64,000 nt of DNA from Allomuricauda sp. TY007 (GTDB taxonomy: Bacteria; Bacteroidota; Bacteroidia; Flavobacteriales; Flavobacteriaceae), in contig NZ_WUEG01000004.1 in NCBI RefSeq assembly GCF_010468565.1, positions 255,925-319,924 on the forward strand, written 5' to 3'. Shown here piece by piece: positions 1-10,300 of the stretch. Each line of letters starts with the position of its first letter. Within the stretch, counting starts at the first letter, position 1. The notes beneath the pieces are model-generated. The model did no database searches. It saw only the letters and a list, made by a program, of their open reading frames with translations, and was not told the origin of the DNA. The translations under genes and the position numbers were made by a program.

Positions 1-446
1 TCGTAATACGGCTTTACGTCATCATAGCCTATGGGCCAGTTGTCACCGTGCCCGTCAACGTCCTTGTGCTTGAAGTCCTTCGGGCCGAAACGCAGGGAGA
101 TCCTCCCCCAGTGGTTCGTCCGACCCCCCAGCATCCGGGAACGGAACCAATCGAATCTCGTGTCCTCCCCTTGGGTGTAGGGCTCCCCCTCGATGTCCCA
201 GCCGCCATAGGCCGCATCAAAATCGCCAAAAGGACGGAACCGGGTACTTTTTCCCCTTCTTGGACTTTCATAGGGCCATTTCAACTGCGTCTGGTGCTCC
301 GGCTTCGCAGGGTCGAAAAAGGGGCCCGCCTCGACCACGGCGACCTTAAGGCCGGCCTCCGACAAAACTTTCGCCGACATGCCCCCTCCTGCTCCCGAGC
401 CTACTATGATCGCATCGTAAACAGTGCCGTTCTCTATTATCTGCAT
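1..446 (-). CDS. GMC-family oxidoreductase, N-terminal part (gene runs off the left edge)
   Basis: Partial gene: 148 N-terminal residues are visible and the rest lies beyond base 1. GMC enzymes are FAD-dependent oxidoreductases acting on alcohols or sugars. The Rossmann FAD-binding motif GSGAGGG lies at residues 16-22, followed by an acidic strand end (VVEAG, 37-41) and the GMC-typical segment MLGGRTNHW at 105-113. The start is the ATG at 444-446; the frame is open from there to the window edge. The coding stretch is visibly richer in G and C, especially at third codon positions, than every other gene in the window, which hints at transfer or a different expression class. Such genes in Bacteroidota often sit beside a small gluconate dehydrogenase subunit 3-type gene, but nothing of that kind is visible here. 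Substrate unknown. Confidence 0.85.
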   Translation of the reverse strand, partial: MQIIENGTVYDAIIVGSGAGGGMSAKVLSEAGLKVAVVEAGPFFDPAKPEHQTQLKWPYESPRRGKSTRFRPFGDFDAAYGGWDIEGEPYTQGEDTRFDWFRSRMLGGRTNHWGRISLRFGPKDFKHKDVDGHGDNWPIGYDDVKPYY

Positions 447-669
447 GGATATATGTTTGGTTTAGTTTTACTTTTCTTAAAATCAATATATTACCTCATA
501 ATCCAAAAGGGATAGATTGATTTTTCTTGCATCTAGTGCGTTTTAAAGATACTTTTTCTGTGCATAAAACAGGAGCTTTTCCCAATTTTCATTTTTATAG
601 CTTATAATACAAACTCATCAAAATACACGATATTTGAAGAACAAACCATCTTTAAACCTTACAACCATC

Positions 670-3045
670 ATGGGAAGATTTTTTACGACGTTCGTACTTT
701 TTCTTATCACTTTCAACACTTTACTGGCTCAAAAGGGGAATATCTCCGCCTTAAAAATAAAGGATATTATGCAAGGGGATGACTTTGTCGGACATAGGCC
801 GTCCAGCCCCTATTGGTCCACCGATGGAAAAACCTTGTACTTTGATTGGAATCCTGACAATGCCATGAGCGATTCGCTTTATGCGTACTCCGTCAATAGC
901 AAAAACATTAAAAAAGTTGGTTTTTTGCAAGCCAATGCTCTCCCCTCATCTAGATTAACATACGACCAAAGCAAAACAAAGGCGGTTTATGCCAAAAACG
1001 GGGATGTTTTTTTGTTGGATGTTGACACCCATCAATCCAGGCCCATTACCAAAACCCAAGAACGGGAAAGTAACCCACATTTTACCGATGATGGAAAAAG
1101 CATAGCTTTTGTAAAGGATGGGGAACTTTACACTTGGAACATTGTTTCGGGATTGATGGAACAAAAAACACATTTTGTAAAGTCCAAGGATAAAGAACCA
1201 AAACGCAACACCAAGGATGAATGGCTCTATCAAGACCAATTGGAGATTTTTGATGTACTGCAGGAGCGAAAAGCAAAAAGAGATGCTGGGGAACATATCA
1301 GCAAAAAACTGGAAACGCTACAACCACTGGAACTCGAAACAGATGGAAAAAGGGTCATCAGTCTGCAAATAGACCCTTCTGGTTCTTACATCACTTATAT
1401 TTTGATGGATCGCCCTGATTCCAAAGGAACGATTGTGCCCCATTTTGTAACGGAATCGGGCTATACCGAAGATCAAAACACCCGCTCCAAAGTAGGCGAT
1501 GAACCCACACAATACGAAATGTTTGTGTACGATGTGGAAAACCGCAAAAACTATCCCGTGGTTTTGGATAATCTGGAGGGTTTGGACTATGTTCCGGAGT
1601 ACACCAAGGATTATCCGGACAAAACGTATGAAAACGAGGACCGTATCGGATATATTAATGGACCTACCTGGAACATGGATGGCAGCAAAGCTATTTTGGA
1701 CATCCAAGCCAACGATTACAAAGACCGTTGGCTTGTTTTACTGGATCCAAAAACGGGCAAAGTGGAGCAATTGGACCGCCAACATGATGAAGCTTGGATC
1801 GGAGGTCCAGGCATAGGCCGCTATCGAGGAGGCGATTTAGGATGGATGCCCGATGGCAATAAAATTTGGTTCATGTCCGAAAAAACAGGGTATTCCCATT
1901 TGTACACCATGGACATCAACAACAAGAAAACCAAGGCCTTAACTTCTGGGGAGTTTGAAATTTATGATGCTTTCCTATCCAAAGATAAAAACAGATGGTA
2001 TTTTACTTCCAACAAGACCCATCCGGGCGATCGTCAATTCTATTCCATGGCACTCAAAGGTGGAAAATGGGAACAGTTGACCACTATGGTGGGTAGAAAT
2101 GATGTGGTGCTTTCCCCCAATGAGGAAAAAATGGCCATTCTCTACTCGTATTCCAACAAGCCTACGGAATTGTTCATTAAAAATAATCCTGTTGAGACAG
2201 GTGGAAATCCCAAAGCAGAGCAAATCACCAAATCCAATAGTGATGCATTTAATGCGTATGATTGGAAAGACCCAGAAATCATTACGTTCAAGGCATCGGA
2301 TGGTGCAAAAGTTCACGCAAGATTATACCAACCCGAAGCTTCGGTAAAAAATAAGGCAGCCGTGATTTTTGTACATGGTGCGGGATATTTACAGAACGCA
2401 CACAAGTGGTGGAGCTCCTATTTTAGGGAATATATGTTCCACAACCTGTTGGTGGATAATGGTTACACCGTTCTTGATATTGATTACCGTGGAAGTGCCG
2501 GATATGGTAGAGATTGGCGTACTGGAATTTACCGGCACATGGGCGGCAAGGATTTGTCCGATCAAGTGGATGGTGCCAAAATGTTGGTGGATGATTACGG
2601 TATTGATACAGATAAAATAGGTATTTACGGAGGCTCCTACGGTGGATTTATCACACTTATGGGCATGTTCAATGCACCGGACACCTTTAGTGCTGGTGGA
2701 GCGATTCGTTCTGTTGGGGATTGGGCCGCGTACAATCATGGTTATACAGCACGAATTTTAAATACACCTGCTACCGATAGCTTGGCCTATAAACGCAGTT
2801 CTCCCATTTATTTTGCTGATGGTTTGCAAGGCGACCTTTTGATTCTTCATGGCATGGTGGACGATAATGTGCATTTTCAGGATATGGTAAGGCTTTCCCA
2901 ACGCTTGATCGAACTCGGCAAGGAAAATTGGGAAATGGCAGTTTATCCTGTGGAGCGACACGGTTTTGTGGAGCCCAGCAGTTGGACGGACGAGTATACC
3001 CGCATCTTCAAGCTGTTCCAAAAATCACTTTTAGGGAAAGAATAA
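670..3045 (+). CDS. S9 family prolyl oligopeptidase / dipeptidyl-peptidase IV-like exported serine peptidase
   Basis: Secreted or periplasmic serine peptidase of family S9. Numbered from the ATG at 670, a hydrophobic signal peptide ends in LLAQ (about residue 21), a beta-propeller-like N-terminal domain follows (to about 540), and the C-terminal alpha/beta hydrolase carries the catalytic Ser in GGSYGG (about 656), Asp in HGMVDDN (about 731) and His in VERHGF (about 764). The DDNVHF sequence is typical of DPP-IV relatives. A TTG codon at 634 lies in frame and would add 12 residues; I prefer the ATG because it places the signal peptide at the very N terminus. Family members remove dipeptides from peptide N termini; exact specificity cannot be read. 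The gene is followed on the same strand by the Nramp-like gene 81 bases downstream. Confidence 0.9.
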   Translation: MGRFFTTFVLFLITFNTLLAQKGNISALKIKDIMQGDDFVGHRPSSPYWSTDGKTLYFDWNPDNAMSDSLYAYSVNSKNIKKVGFLQANALPSSRLTYDQSKTKAVYAKNGDVFLLDVDTHQSRPITKTQERESNPHFTDDGKSIAFVKDGELYTWNIVSGLMEQKTHFVKSKDKEPKRNTKDEWLYQDQLEIFDVLQERKAKRDAGEHISKKLETLQPLELETDGKRVISLQIDPSGSYITYILMDRPDSKGTIVPHFVTESGYTEDQNTRSKVGDEPTQYEMFVYDVENRKNYPVVLDNLEGLDYVPEYTKDYPDKTYENEDRIGYINGPTWNMDGSKAILDIQANDYKDRWLVLLDPKTGKVEQLDRQHDEAWIGGPGIGRYRGGDLGWMPDGNKIWFMSEKTGYSHLYTMDINNKKTKALTSGEFEIYDAFLSKDKNRWYFTSNKTHPGDRQFYSMALKGGKWEQLTTMVGRNDVVLSPNEEKMAILYSYSNKPTELFIKNNPVETGGNPKAEQITKSNSDAFNAYDWKDPEIITFKASDGAKVHARLYQPEASVKNKAAVIFVHGAGYLQNAHKWWSSYFREYMFHNLLVDNGYTVLDIDYRGSAGYGRDWRTGIYRHMGGKDLSDQVDGAKMLVDDYGIDTDKIGIYGGSYGGFITLMGMFNAPDTFSAGGAIRSVGDWAAYNHGYTARILNTPATDSLAYKRSSPIYFADGLQGDLLILHGMVDDNVHFQDMVRLSQRLIELGKENWEMAVYPVERHGFVEPSSWTDEYTRIFKLFQKSLLGKE

Positions 3046-3126
3046 AGGATTGCATCAAAGGGAGAATCCAAAGACTTTAAGCAAAAAAAACATATCTTCC
3101 TGCCTGAAAATTAACAAACAAGCTGC

Positions 3127-4371
3127 ATGAAAGCATTGTTAAAAGCACTCGGCCCTGGCCTATTGTTTGCCAGCATGGCCATTGGCACCTCACATTTGGT
3201 CCTTTCCACCAAAGCAGGTGCACAATATGGATGGGTAATGGTAATTCCCATTGTTTTGGCCAACCTGCTCAAATATCCTTTTTTTGAATTTGGGATACGA
3301 TACACCACGGTAACGGAAAAAAGTCTGATCGAGGGATACACCAATTTAGGCAAGACCTATTTGTACATCTACGCCTTCGTTACCCTGATTTCCACCTTTA
3401 CCATTTTAGCAGCGCTTTATGTGGTAACGGCAGGTTTATTCATGAATTTATTCGATGTGAGCTCGGTGGGTGCTGGAGTTATATCGTTGGGCTTGTTTGT
3501 TTTTATCGGTTTGATTTTGATCATTGGGAAGTACCGATTTCTTGAAAATTCCTTGAAAGCGGTCATTACCATACTTTTTATCGCCTTGTTGGTCACAACG
3601 GTGATGGTGTTGCAAAAAGGGCCCGTACCTGATGCTGCATCCTACCAAAGGCCTGAAATTTTTAATGAGGTCGGGATTTTGTTTTTAATCGGTCTTGTGG
3701 GGTGGATGCCCACGGCCGTAGAGGCATCAGGATGGGTGAGCCTTTGGGGCATGGAAAACCTAAAGACCATGAAGAACAAGCCCACACTTAAACTTGCCCT
3801 GCAAGAATTTAACGTAGGCTATATTTTAACGGCTGTTTTGGCGCTGTTTTTTATGATTATTGGTTGGATGACCCTGTATGGTACCGGAACCGAACTCAGC
3901 GGCAATGCCGTGGTTTTTGCCGACCAGTTGGTCAATCTGTTCACCACACATATTGGCAATTGGGCCTACTTTTTTATTGCTGTAGCTGCTTTTGCGACCA
4001 TGTTCAGTACATGCATGACAGCCCATGACGCTATTTCCCGTGTGAGTTTGGACGTGCTTCAAAAACTATATCCTAAGAAAAACATCTATAACCAAAAACA
4101 TGCTTTCGCCTTGATGGTCATTGCAATGGCATGGATCAATTGGATAGTGATCAGTCTGTTTAGTGCCAATATGGGGGACCTGGTGGGGTTGGCTACGTTT
4201 GTGTCCTTTGTTTTTGCCCCACTTTTGGGATGGATGAACCTAAAAACGGTAACTGGAAAAGATGTTCCAAAGGAACATCAGCCTAAAATGGGACTAAAAA
4301 TGCTTACCTATTGTGGGATGATTTTCCTTTCACTGTTTGCGCTGTACTATTGTTGGATGTTGTTGGTTTAG
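3127..4371 (+). CDS. Nramp-related membrane transporter lacking the canonical metal-binding motif
   Basis: Integral membrane protein of 414 residues with about eleven hydrophobic segments and the Nramp/SLC11 fold signature: GPG at residues 9-11 followed by the helix-1 region and an AGAQYGW stretch (30-36), as in classic Nramp proteins. Where true Mn/Fe transporters have DPGN in the unwound part of helix 1, this protein has GTSH (20-23), and the helix-6 MPH motif reads MPT (194-196). The Asp and Asn that coordinate the metal are therefore missing and only the Met remains. It probably moves something other than, or differently from, Mn2+/Fe2+, possibly Mg2+ or a non-metal substrate; that is inference. 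Starts with ATG at 3127; its stop is three bases from the stop of the convergent OmpA-family gene. Confidence 0.8.
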   Translation: MKALLKALGPGLLFASMAIGTSHLVLSTKAGAQYGWVMVIPIVLANLLKYPFFEFGIRYTTVTEKSLIEGYTNLGKTYLYIYAFVTLISTFTILAALYVVTAGLFMNLFDVSSVGAGVISLGLFVFIGLILIIGKYRFLENSLKAVITILFIALLVTTVMVLQKGPVPDAASYQRPEIFNEVGILFLIGLVGWMPTAVEASGWVSLWGMENLKTMKNKPTLKLALQEFNVGYILTAVLALFFMIIGWMTLYGTGTELSGNAVVFADQLVNLFTTHIGNWAYFFIAVAAFATMFSTCMTAHDAISRVSLDVLQKLYPKKNIYNQKHAFALMVIAMAWINWIVISLFSANMGDLVGLATFVSFVFAPLLGWMNLKTVTGKDVPKEHQPKMGLKMLTYCGMIFLSLFALYYCWMLLV

Positions 4372-4373
4372 TT

Positions 4374-6320
4374 TTAATCAAACAGCACGTTGTCATTAAG
4401 AACAACAATCAAGGAGCGCTGGTTTTTTTTGTGCAAGGTTTCCAAACAGAACACGCCGTTGGTACAATTGTTCAAAATTTTGTCCTCTCCATAACCTACG
4501 GAATACAAGATATTGCTTGCCGGAACACCGTTTTCCACCAAATATTTTTTAATGGCATCGGAGCGGGCCTGGGTAAGCCGAAAATTGGTACTGCTCCCTC
4601 CCCTGCTATCCGTGTAGGTTTCAATTCTGAGTTGGGCACGGGGAAACGCATCAATAAAATCAATGACTTTGGTAAGCTCGCTTTTGATATCATCCGTTAG
4701 TTGTGTGGAACTGGTATTGAAATAAAAATCGTCCATCTTCACCACTTTCTGGCCCTCGCGCTCTTCCACAAGGTCATTGTAAAAGGCGATGGGCACATCA
4801 AAAATGCTGTTTTGCAAGGCATCCAACTCATCTTTATCAAACTTTTTGATAAATCTTGAATAACGCTCTTTGGATGCATCCAACACCAACTCGGGCTCAT
4901 ACGGGATTTCCAGTCTGTATTGGCCTTCTTCATCCGAAGTGGTCTCTGCCAACATTTCCCCGTTCATATCCCAAAGACTCACTGTTGCATTAGGCACTAT
5001 TTTGGATGTACTGCTCGCATTCACAACGGCACCTTTAAAGGTAATGGTCTTGAGGCCGGGCTTTTCGTCAACCTTAAAGCCATAAATATCATCTTTACCT
5101 TTTCCGCCTGTACGGTTAGATGCGAAATAGCCCAACAATCCATCGCCATCATTTCTAATGATCATTCCAAAATCATCGAATTCGGTATTAATGGGTGCTC
5201 CCAGATTGATAGGGATTCCGAAACCTCCGTCTTCAATATTGGATTTATAAATGTCCATACCGCCAAGTCCGAAGAATACGTCCGAGGCAAAATAAAAACT
5301 GTTCTCAAAAATAAAAGGTGCGATCTCGTTACCGGATGAGTTGATACGTGGCCCTAAATTGATCGGGGCGGACATTACCTGTCCATTATTGGTGTACACA
5401 AAATAAATGTCCGTTCCTCCGTAGCCCTCTTCGAAATCTGCAGAAAAGTAGAGTTTTCCGCTGGCATCATCGTAAAAAGGATAATAGAAAGAGGTGCTCA
5501 AATCCTTTAGCAACAATTGGTAGGAACCTCCAATGTTTTGCTTTGCAATGGCCAAGGCGTTTTTACCGTTTTCATCAAAGGCCAGTTCGCCATCTTGCGT
5601 ATTGGACAGCACATAAAACACACTGTTCAATCCAGGCGAAAAAAACGGTGTCGCTTCATGGTAATCGGTATCCTTTAGTTCTTGGAAAGATTGCAGAGCA
5701 GTAATTTGCCCATTAGGTTGAATCTCGGATTCATAAATATTGAAATAGCCTTCGTTACCTGGTTCGTACCGTAGTTTTTTATTGACTTGACGCCCGCTGG
5801 AGAACAATAACTTATCATTGTAAAAGCTGGGGGCAAAATCCGTTTGGGGGCTATTGCCCTCCAAATTGAAGATTTCGTACTCCAACTGATTTCCATCCGC
5901 GCCATTTTGCAACAACTGATTGTTGAATTCCATGTTCTCCATCAGTTCCTTTGGAAAACTTGATGATATACTGGTTAAAAAATCTCTCTTTCCATCGACA
6001 TTCGGACTTTTGGATAGGCTCTGCAACATTTTATTGTAATGGTGCGTGTCCATCAAAGTGTCTTGGTCATAGATTTTCATATAGGCTTCCGAAGCCTTGC
6101 CGTAATTATTTGTTTCAAAATAAGCGTCCGCAAGGTTCAGGAACTGCTGCTTGGTCAACACACCTTCGGAAAGTTCTTCTTCGTATGCATTGACTGCTTT
6201 TTGGTATTCGTATTGAAAAAAGAAAACATCGCCTTGAGACTTCTTTTTTTGGGCGAAGCAGAAAACCACACCCAACAGGGATGCCAAAAGTGTTATCTGT
6301 ATTTTTTTTGTATGGTTCAT
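4374..6320 (-). CDS. OmpA-family outer-membrane protein with TPR, PD40 propeller and CarboxypepD-like domain
   Basis: Exported 648-residue protein. The order is: signal peptide ending FCFAQ (1-24), TPR-like helices (27-110), a PD40/WD40-like beta-propeller with repeated LYFSAD/FYFASD strands (about 150-400), a carboxypeptidase-regulatory-like beta domain (about 425-510), and a C-terminal OmpA peptidoglycan-binding domain (about 530-640) with ETYTDSRG and NFRLTQARSDAI, keeping the Asp and Arg that bind diaminopimelate. This architecture is that of T9SS-associated proteins such as PorE and the OmpA partners of SprB-type adhesins. It lies one base after the PorP/SprF gene and is the last gene of the adhesin-PorP-OmpA operon, so it probably anchors that outer-membrane complex to the cell wall. 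The role as anchor is inferred from domain and context. Confidence 0.85.
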   Translation of the reverse strand: MNHTKKIQITLLASLLGVVFCFAQKKKSQGDVFFFQYEYQKAVNAYEEELSEGVLTKQQFLNLADAYFETNNYGKASEAYMKIYDQDTLMDTHHYNKMLQSLSKSPNVDGKRDFLTSISSSFPKELMENMEFNNQLLQNGADGNQLEYEIFNLEGNSPQTDFAPSFYNDKLLFSSGRQVNKKLRYEPGNEGYFNIYESEIQPNGQITALQSFQELKDTDYHEATPFFSPGLNSVFYVLSNTQDGELAFDENGKNALAIAKQNIGGSYQLLLKDLSTSFYYPFYDDASGKLYFSADFEEGYGGTDIYFVYTNNGQVMSAPINLGPRINSSGNEIAPFIFENSFYFASDVFFGLGGMDIYKSNIEDGGFGIPINLGAPINTEFDDFGMIIRNDGDGLLGYFASNRTGGKGKDDIYGFKVDEKPGLKTITFKGAVVNASSTSKIVPNATVSLWDMNGEMLAETTSDEEGQYRLEIPYEPELVLDASKERYSRFIKKFDKDELDALQNSIFDVPIAFYNDLVEEREGQKVVKMDDFYFNTSSTQLTDDIKSELTKVIDFIDAFPRAQLRIETYTDSRGGSSTNFRLTQARSDAIKKYLVENGVPASNILYSVGYGEDKILNNCTNGVFCLETLHKKNQRSLIVVLNDNVLFD

Positions 6321-6321
6321 G

Positions 6322-7311
6322 TTAGAAAAATCTTGGGGAATCTATCTGCTTACCTTTATTTTTTGATTTTTTGTTCTTTGAATTGTTGTTTCCAAAGTCA
6401 AAACCGCCTCTACCTATATAAAATTTTAAAATGGCTTCATGCGAACCGCCGCTGTACTCGCCCAAACCATTGGTATTATAATCGTAAGAGTATCCAATGA
6501 ACATTCCGTTGGAAATTTGGAATCCAGCCAGTCCGCTCACGGCATTATCAAACCGATAGGAAGCCCCGATGGTCAATGCATCAATAAATTGAAAATTGGC
6601 CGACAGGTTTACGGTTACCGGGGAACCCTGAAGATAATTCACCAAAAAGGCCGGTTTAAATTTGGTTTGTTCTCCCAACTCGAACACATAGCCCCCGATG
6701 GCATTGAACTGCATATTGTCTTCTACAATGGTCGCCACTTCATCATTATATAGGGCATTGGTCAAAAAATTGGGTACTGAAAGTCCTAAATACCAGTCTT
6801 CTTTGTGGTACATAAACAGTCCTGCACCCACGGTCGGATAGAAGTTGCTATAATTCCCTCCCAAGATGGAACCGTCCGATGGGTCTTCAAAAGTACCTTT
6901 GGAATAATCAATGTTCAAGGACGAACCTCCTGCATTAAGTCCAAAGGATAGTTTAGTGTCTTCGGATAATTGAATTTGATAGGAATAGGCCACATCAAAA
7001 TAGGTTTGTGTGGATGGTCCAAGTACATCGTTAACAATGTTGACGCCCAGTCCCATTTTTTCGTTGTTGAAAGGAATGTTGGCCCCTCCACGTATGGTGG
7101 TCGGCGCACCGGGAATATCCACCCATTGTGCACGGTACAGGCCAATAATTTCAGGACTCTCCACAGTTCCCACATAAGCTGGGTTAAAACTGCCTATGTT
7201 GTACATGTATTGGGTGTACTGTGGTTCTTTTTGGGCATGGGTGTAGCCAAACGCCATACAAAGCACTCCTAGAACCATTCCGTATTTTGAAAAACCTTTT
7301 TTATTTGGCAT
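6322..7311 (-). CDS. PorP/SprF family type IX secretion system membrane protein
   Basis: Outer-membrane beta-barrel of 329 residues of the PorP/SprF family. The signal peptide ends YTHAQ (about residue 26), the mature start has the family sequence QYTQYMYN with FNPAYVG soon after, and alternating aromatic/glycine beta-strands continue to the C terminus, which has a Lys/Asn-rich tail. In Flavobacterium, SprF is needed for surface display of SprB; large type B T9SS substrates are generally encoded beside their own PorP homologue. Here the gene sits one base from the adhesin stop and one base from the OmpA-family start, so the three are almost certainly co-transcribed and this protein is the likely dedicated holder of the adhesin. 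Confidence 0.9.
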   Translation of the reverse strand: MPNKKGFSKYGMVLGVLCMAFGYTHAQKEPQYTQYMYNIGSFNPAYVGTVESPEIIGLYRAQWVDIPGAPTTIRGGANIPFNNEKMGLGVNIVNDVLGPSTQTYFDVAYSYQIQLSEDTKLSFGLNAGGSSLNIDYSKGTFEDPSDGSILGGNYSNFYPTVGAGLFMYHKEDWYLGLSVPNFLTNALYNDEVATIVEDNMQFNAIGGYVFELGEQTKFKPAFLVNYLQGSPVTVNLSANFQFIDALTIGASYRFDNAVSGLAGFQISNGMFIGYSYDYNTNGLGEYSGGSHEAILKFYIGRGGFDFGNNNSKNKKSKNKGKQIDSPRFF

Positions 7312-7312
7312 T

Positions 7313-10300
7313 TTAGTTGTTCCTTACAATTTGAATCCACCCTTTTACCACGTCCGTTCCGTCGCCGTTCAGGTCCAAAACATAGAAATAGGTGCCTTTG
7401 GGCAAATCTCCGTTTTTGCCCGTACCGTCCCACGAACTGTCGTATCCGTTCATTTGGAAGACGCTGTTGCCGTAGCGGTCGAATACTTCGAATGAATTAT
7501 TTGGATAGCTTGTGTGGTCCACAAGGGTCAATGTATCGTTACGTCCGTCTCCATTGGGAGAAAAGATGGTACAAATGGTTCCCGGGTCCTCGCATCCGCT
7601 ACGATTTACCTGAATTTGCACTGTGGCTGTATTGTTGTCAGCTATACCATCATTTGGAAATGAAGACACAAGATTTGCTGTGTTTTCCAAGGCTCCAGAT
7701 TCTGTAACTGTTACCGAAATCTCCAGGGTCACTTGCTCTTCGGCATCAAGTTCGTCAATGATCCATTCTCCTGTGGTTTCATCATAACTTCCTTTGGAAG
7801 GAGTACTGGATTGATATTGATACTCATTTCCCAAAAGGTCACTCACCACAATATCCAACACCCTATCCATTGTGGTATTTTCCACAATAATGGTAAAGGT
7901 GATATTGGAGTTCAACAGCACTTCCGTTTCGTTCACTTCTTTGGTTATCGCCAAATCTATATCCTCGGGATTACAATCTGGCGTCAAGAAAGGATCACAA
8001 GCATCCAAAGGATCGGTTGCATTTTCAGGTACAGCATCGGTGCTTGGATCATCCACCGCCAATACTTCTTCGCCATCTGTCAGGCCATCGCCATCCGTAT
8101 CGGGATTATTAGGGTCGGTGCCCAAGTTAGTTTCTTCCCCATCGGTAAGCCCATCACCGTCAGTATCTACGGTACAATCACTTACTGAGATGGTCACTTG
8201 CACGGATGTTGGTAGGCAAGGAGCTTCGGTGGCAGTGGTATATTCAAACACATAGTCGCCCGTAGCCAATCCCGTGAAATCAATATTATTATCGGAACCA
8301 ATGCTAAGATCTCCGTTGGATGGGTCTGTAATGATGGCCCAAGTTCCAGGATCTGCCCCGATGAGGGTATCATCCAAATCTATTACATTAGGTCCTCCAT
8401 TTCCTGCTACATTACAGGCCGAAGTATTTGTTGCTGTACCTGCATTTGGTGTATCGGTAATGGTAGCCACCACCTCCACGCGATCAGATTCGCATCCGTT
8501 GGCGGAAGCTGAAACATAAAAAGAGGTTGTTTCGGTCAAAGTATTTGTTGTGTAAGTAGCACTTGTGCCAACAATATTTCCGCCTGTTGGTGCATCATAC
8601 CATGTGTAACTGACGGTACTCTCATCTGCTACCGATGCATTAGCTGTTAATGTTAACATAGCGGCATCACAACTGGAATCTCCACTGGTCGTATCAATTG
8701 TCGGGGTAAAATTACGTACCAAAGTAATGGCGAGAACTGGGCTACCACAATCGTTGACCTCATCGTAGTAAAAGCCGTAATAGGTTCCAGGTTCAACTAC
8801 ATTGCTGCTATTAAGGTGTGCTCCAGTTTCTGAAGGTTCCGAACTCGTACTCCAAATAAGAGTGGTTCCTGCCGGGGCAGTACTCGACACATAACTGCTC
8901 AAATCTGTATTTACTTCATCACAAAATTCTATGGTGGTATCGTCTCCGTTAAACGTTGGGGCCGTATTTCCAGCGTCGCAAGGGCCGGAACAATCATCAA
9001 CCGTTATGATTAAATTTACCGTTTTGTCGGAACAAACTCCTTCTGCCGTAGCCGTGTAGGTAAAAATATAGTCGCCTAAAGGTTGACCATCAAAATTTAC
9101 CACATTATCTGCATCAATGGTTATAGCTCCACCTGATGGGTCCATAGTGATACTCCAAAGCCCTGGATCTGCTCCCGAAAGTTGATTGTCCAAATCTATG
9201 GTGGTGCCACCGTTCGAAGAATCGGCACAAACACTGGCCCCAGTTGTGGTTCCAGGGTTGGGTTCTTCGTTTACGGATAGCTGCACCGTTACCGTATTGG
9301 GGCTAGCACAATTGTTTAAACTATCGTAATAAAATCCGTAATAGGTATTGTTGTTGACCACCTGTGTGCCTGTTACAACACTTGAAGCCAAATAATCCGC
9401 TGTTACACTTGAGTCAGGGTTTGAGCTCCAAACCAATTCTGTTCCAATTGGTGCAGCTTCATCTACATAATTATCCAAATCCTGAGTAAAATCATCAAAA
9501 CTTGCTACACAGAACTCCTTACCTACATCGTTAAGTGATGGGGCTGTTGTTCCTGCGGCACAGGAATCATCGTTGTTTATTGTAACGGTAGCTGTATCAG
9601 AAATATCAATAGTAAAGGCTGTGCCACCCAAACCAGACATTGAAACTTCCAAGGTTTCATCCCCTTCAATTAATGCATCAGCAGTTGGAATTACATCAAA
9701 AGTCTGTACTTCACCCGCATTCCCCGCAAATGTTAACGTTTCGTTGACCGATGTATAATCAGAACTAGCGATTGTTGCTGTACCATCAGCGGAAGAAACA
9801 TTAACTGTAAAGCCACCTGTGACCTCGTTGTTTAAAGTTGCAGAAACTGTAATGGGGCCATCATCTTCATTACCGCTTGCGTTTGCAATCGTTACGGATG
9901 CACTGTCGTCGTCAATATTTTCAGCTGAAACATTTTGATCAGAAACACCCAAATATGAAAGTGCACTTCCTGCTGCTACACTAACATTTATGTTATAAGG
10001 TTGCAAACCATCTACAATAGCATCATCAACCCCTGTTACCGTTACCGTTTGAGGAACGTTCCAGTTTCCCGTAGTAAATGTTAATGTTGAAGGTGAAACC
10101 GTTCCTTCCCCCACGTCATCAGAAGTAATATCAAAAACCACATTACCTATTAAAGTCCTGCGATTAAGCACAACCGTAAATGTATCCGTAGTCCCTGCCT
10201 CTGAAGTTAAAGTTTCTCCATCCGATTCCACTATAGTAAACCCGGCTACATCATCATCGGAATTCGTTACTGAAACAGTTTCGGCTAAGTTATCAAAAGC

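Noticed and set aside
48..515. Plus-strand open frame opposite the GMC gene
   Set aside because: It is antisense to a frame with an unmistakable FAD-binding motif, and its composition reflects only the GC-rich opposite strand.
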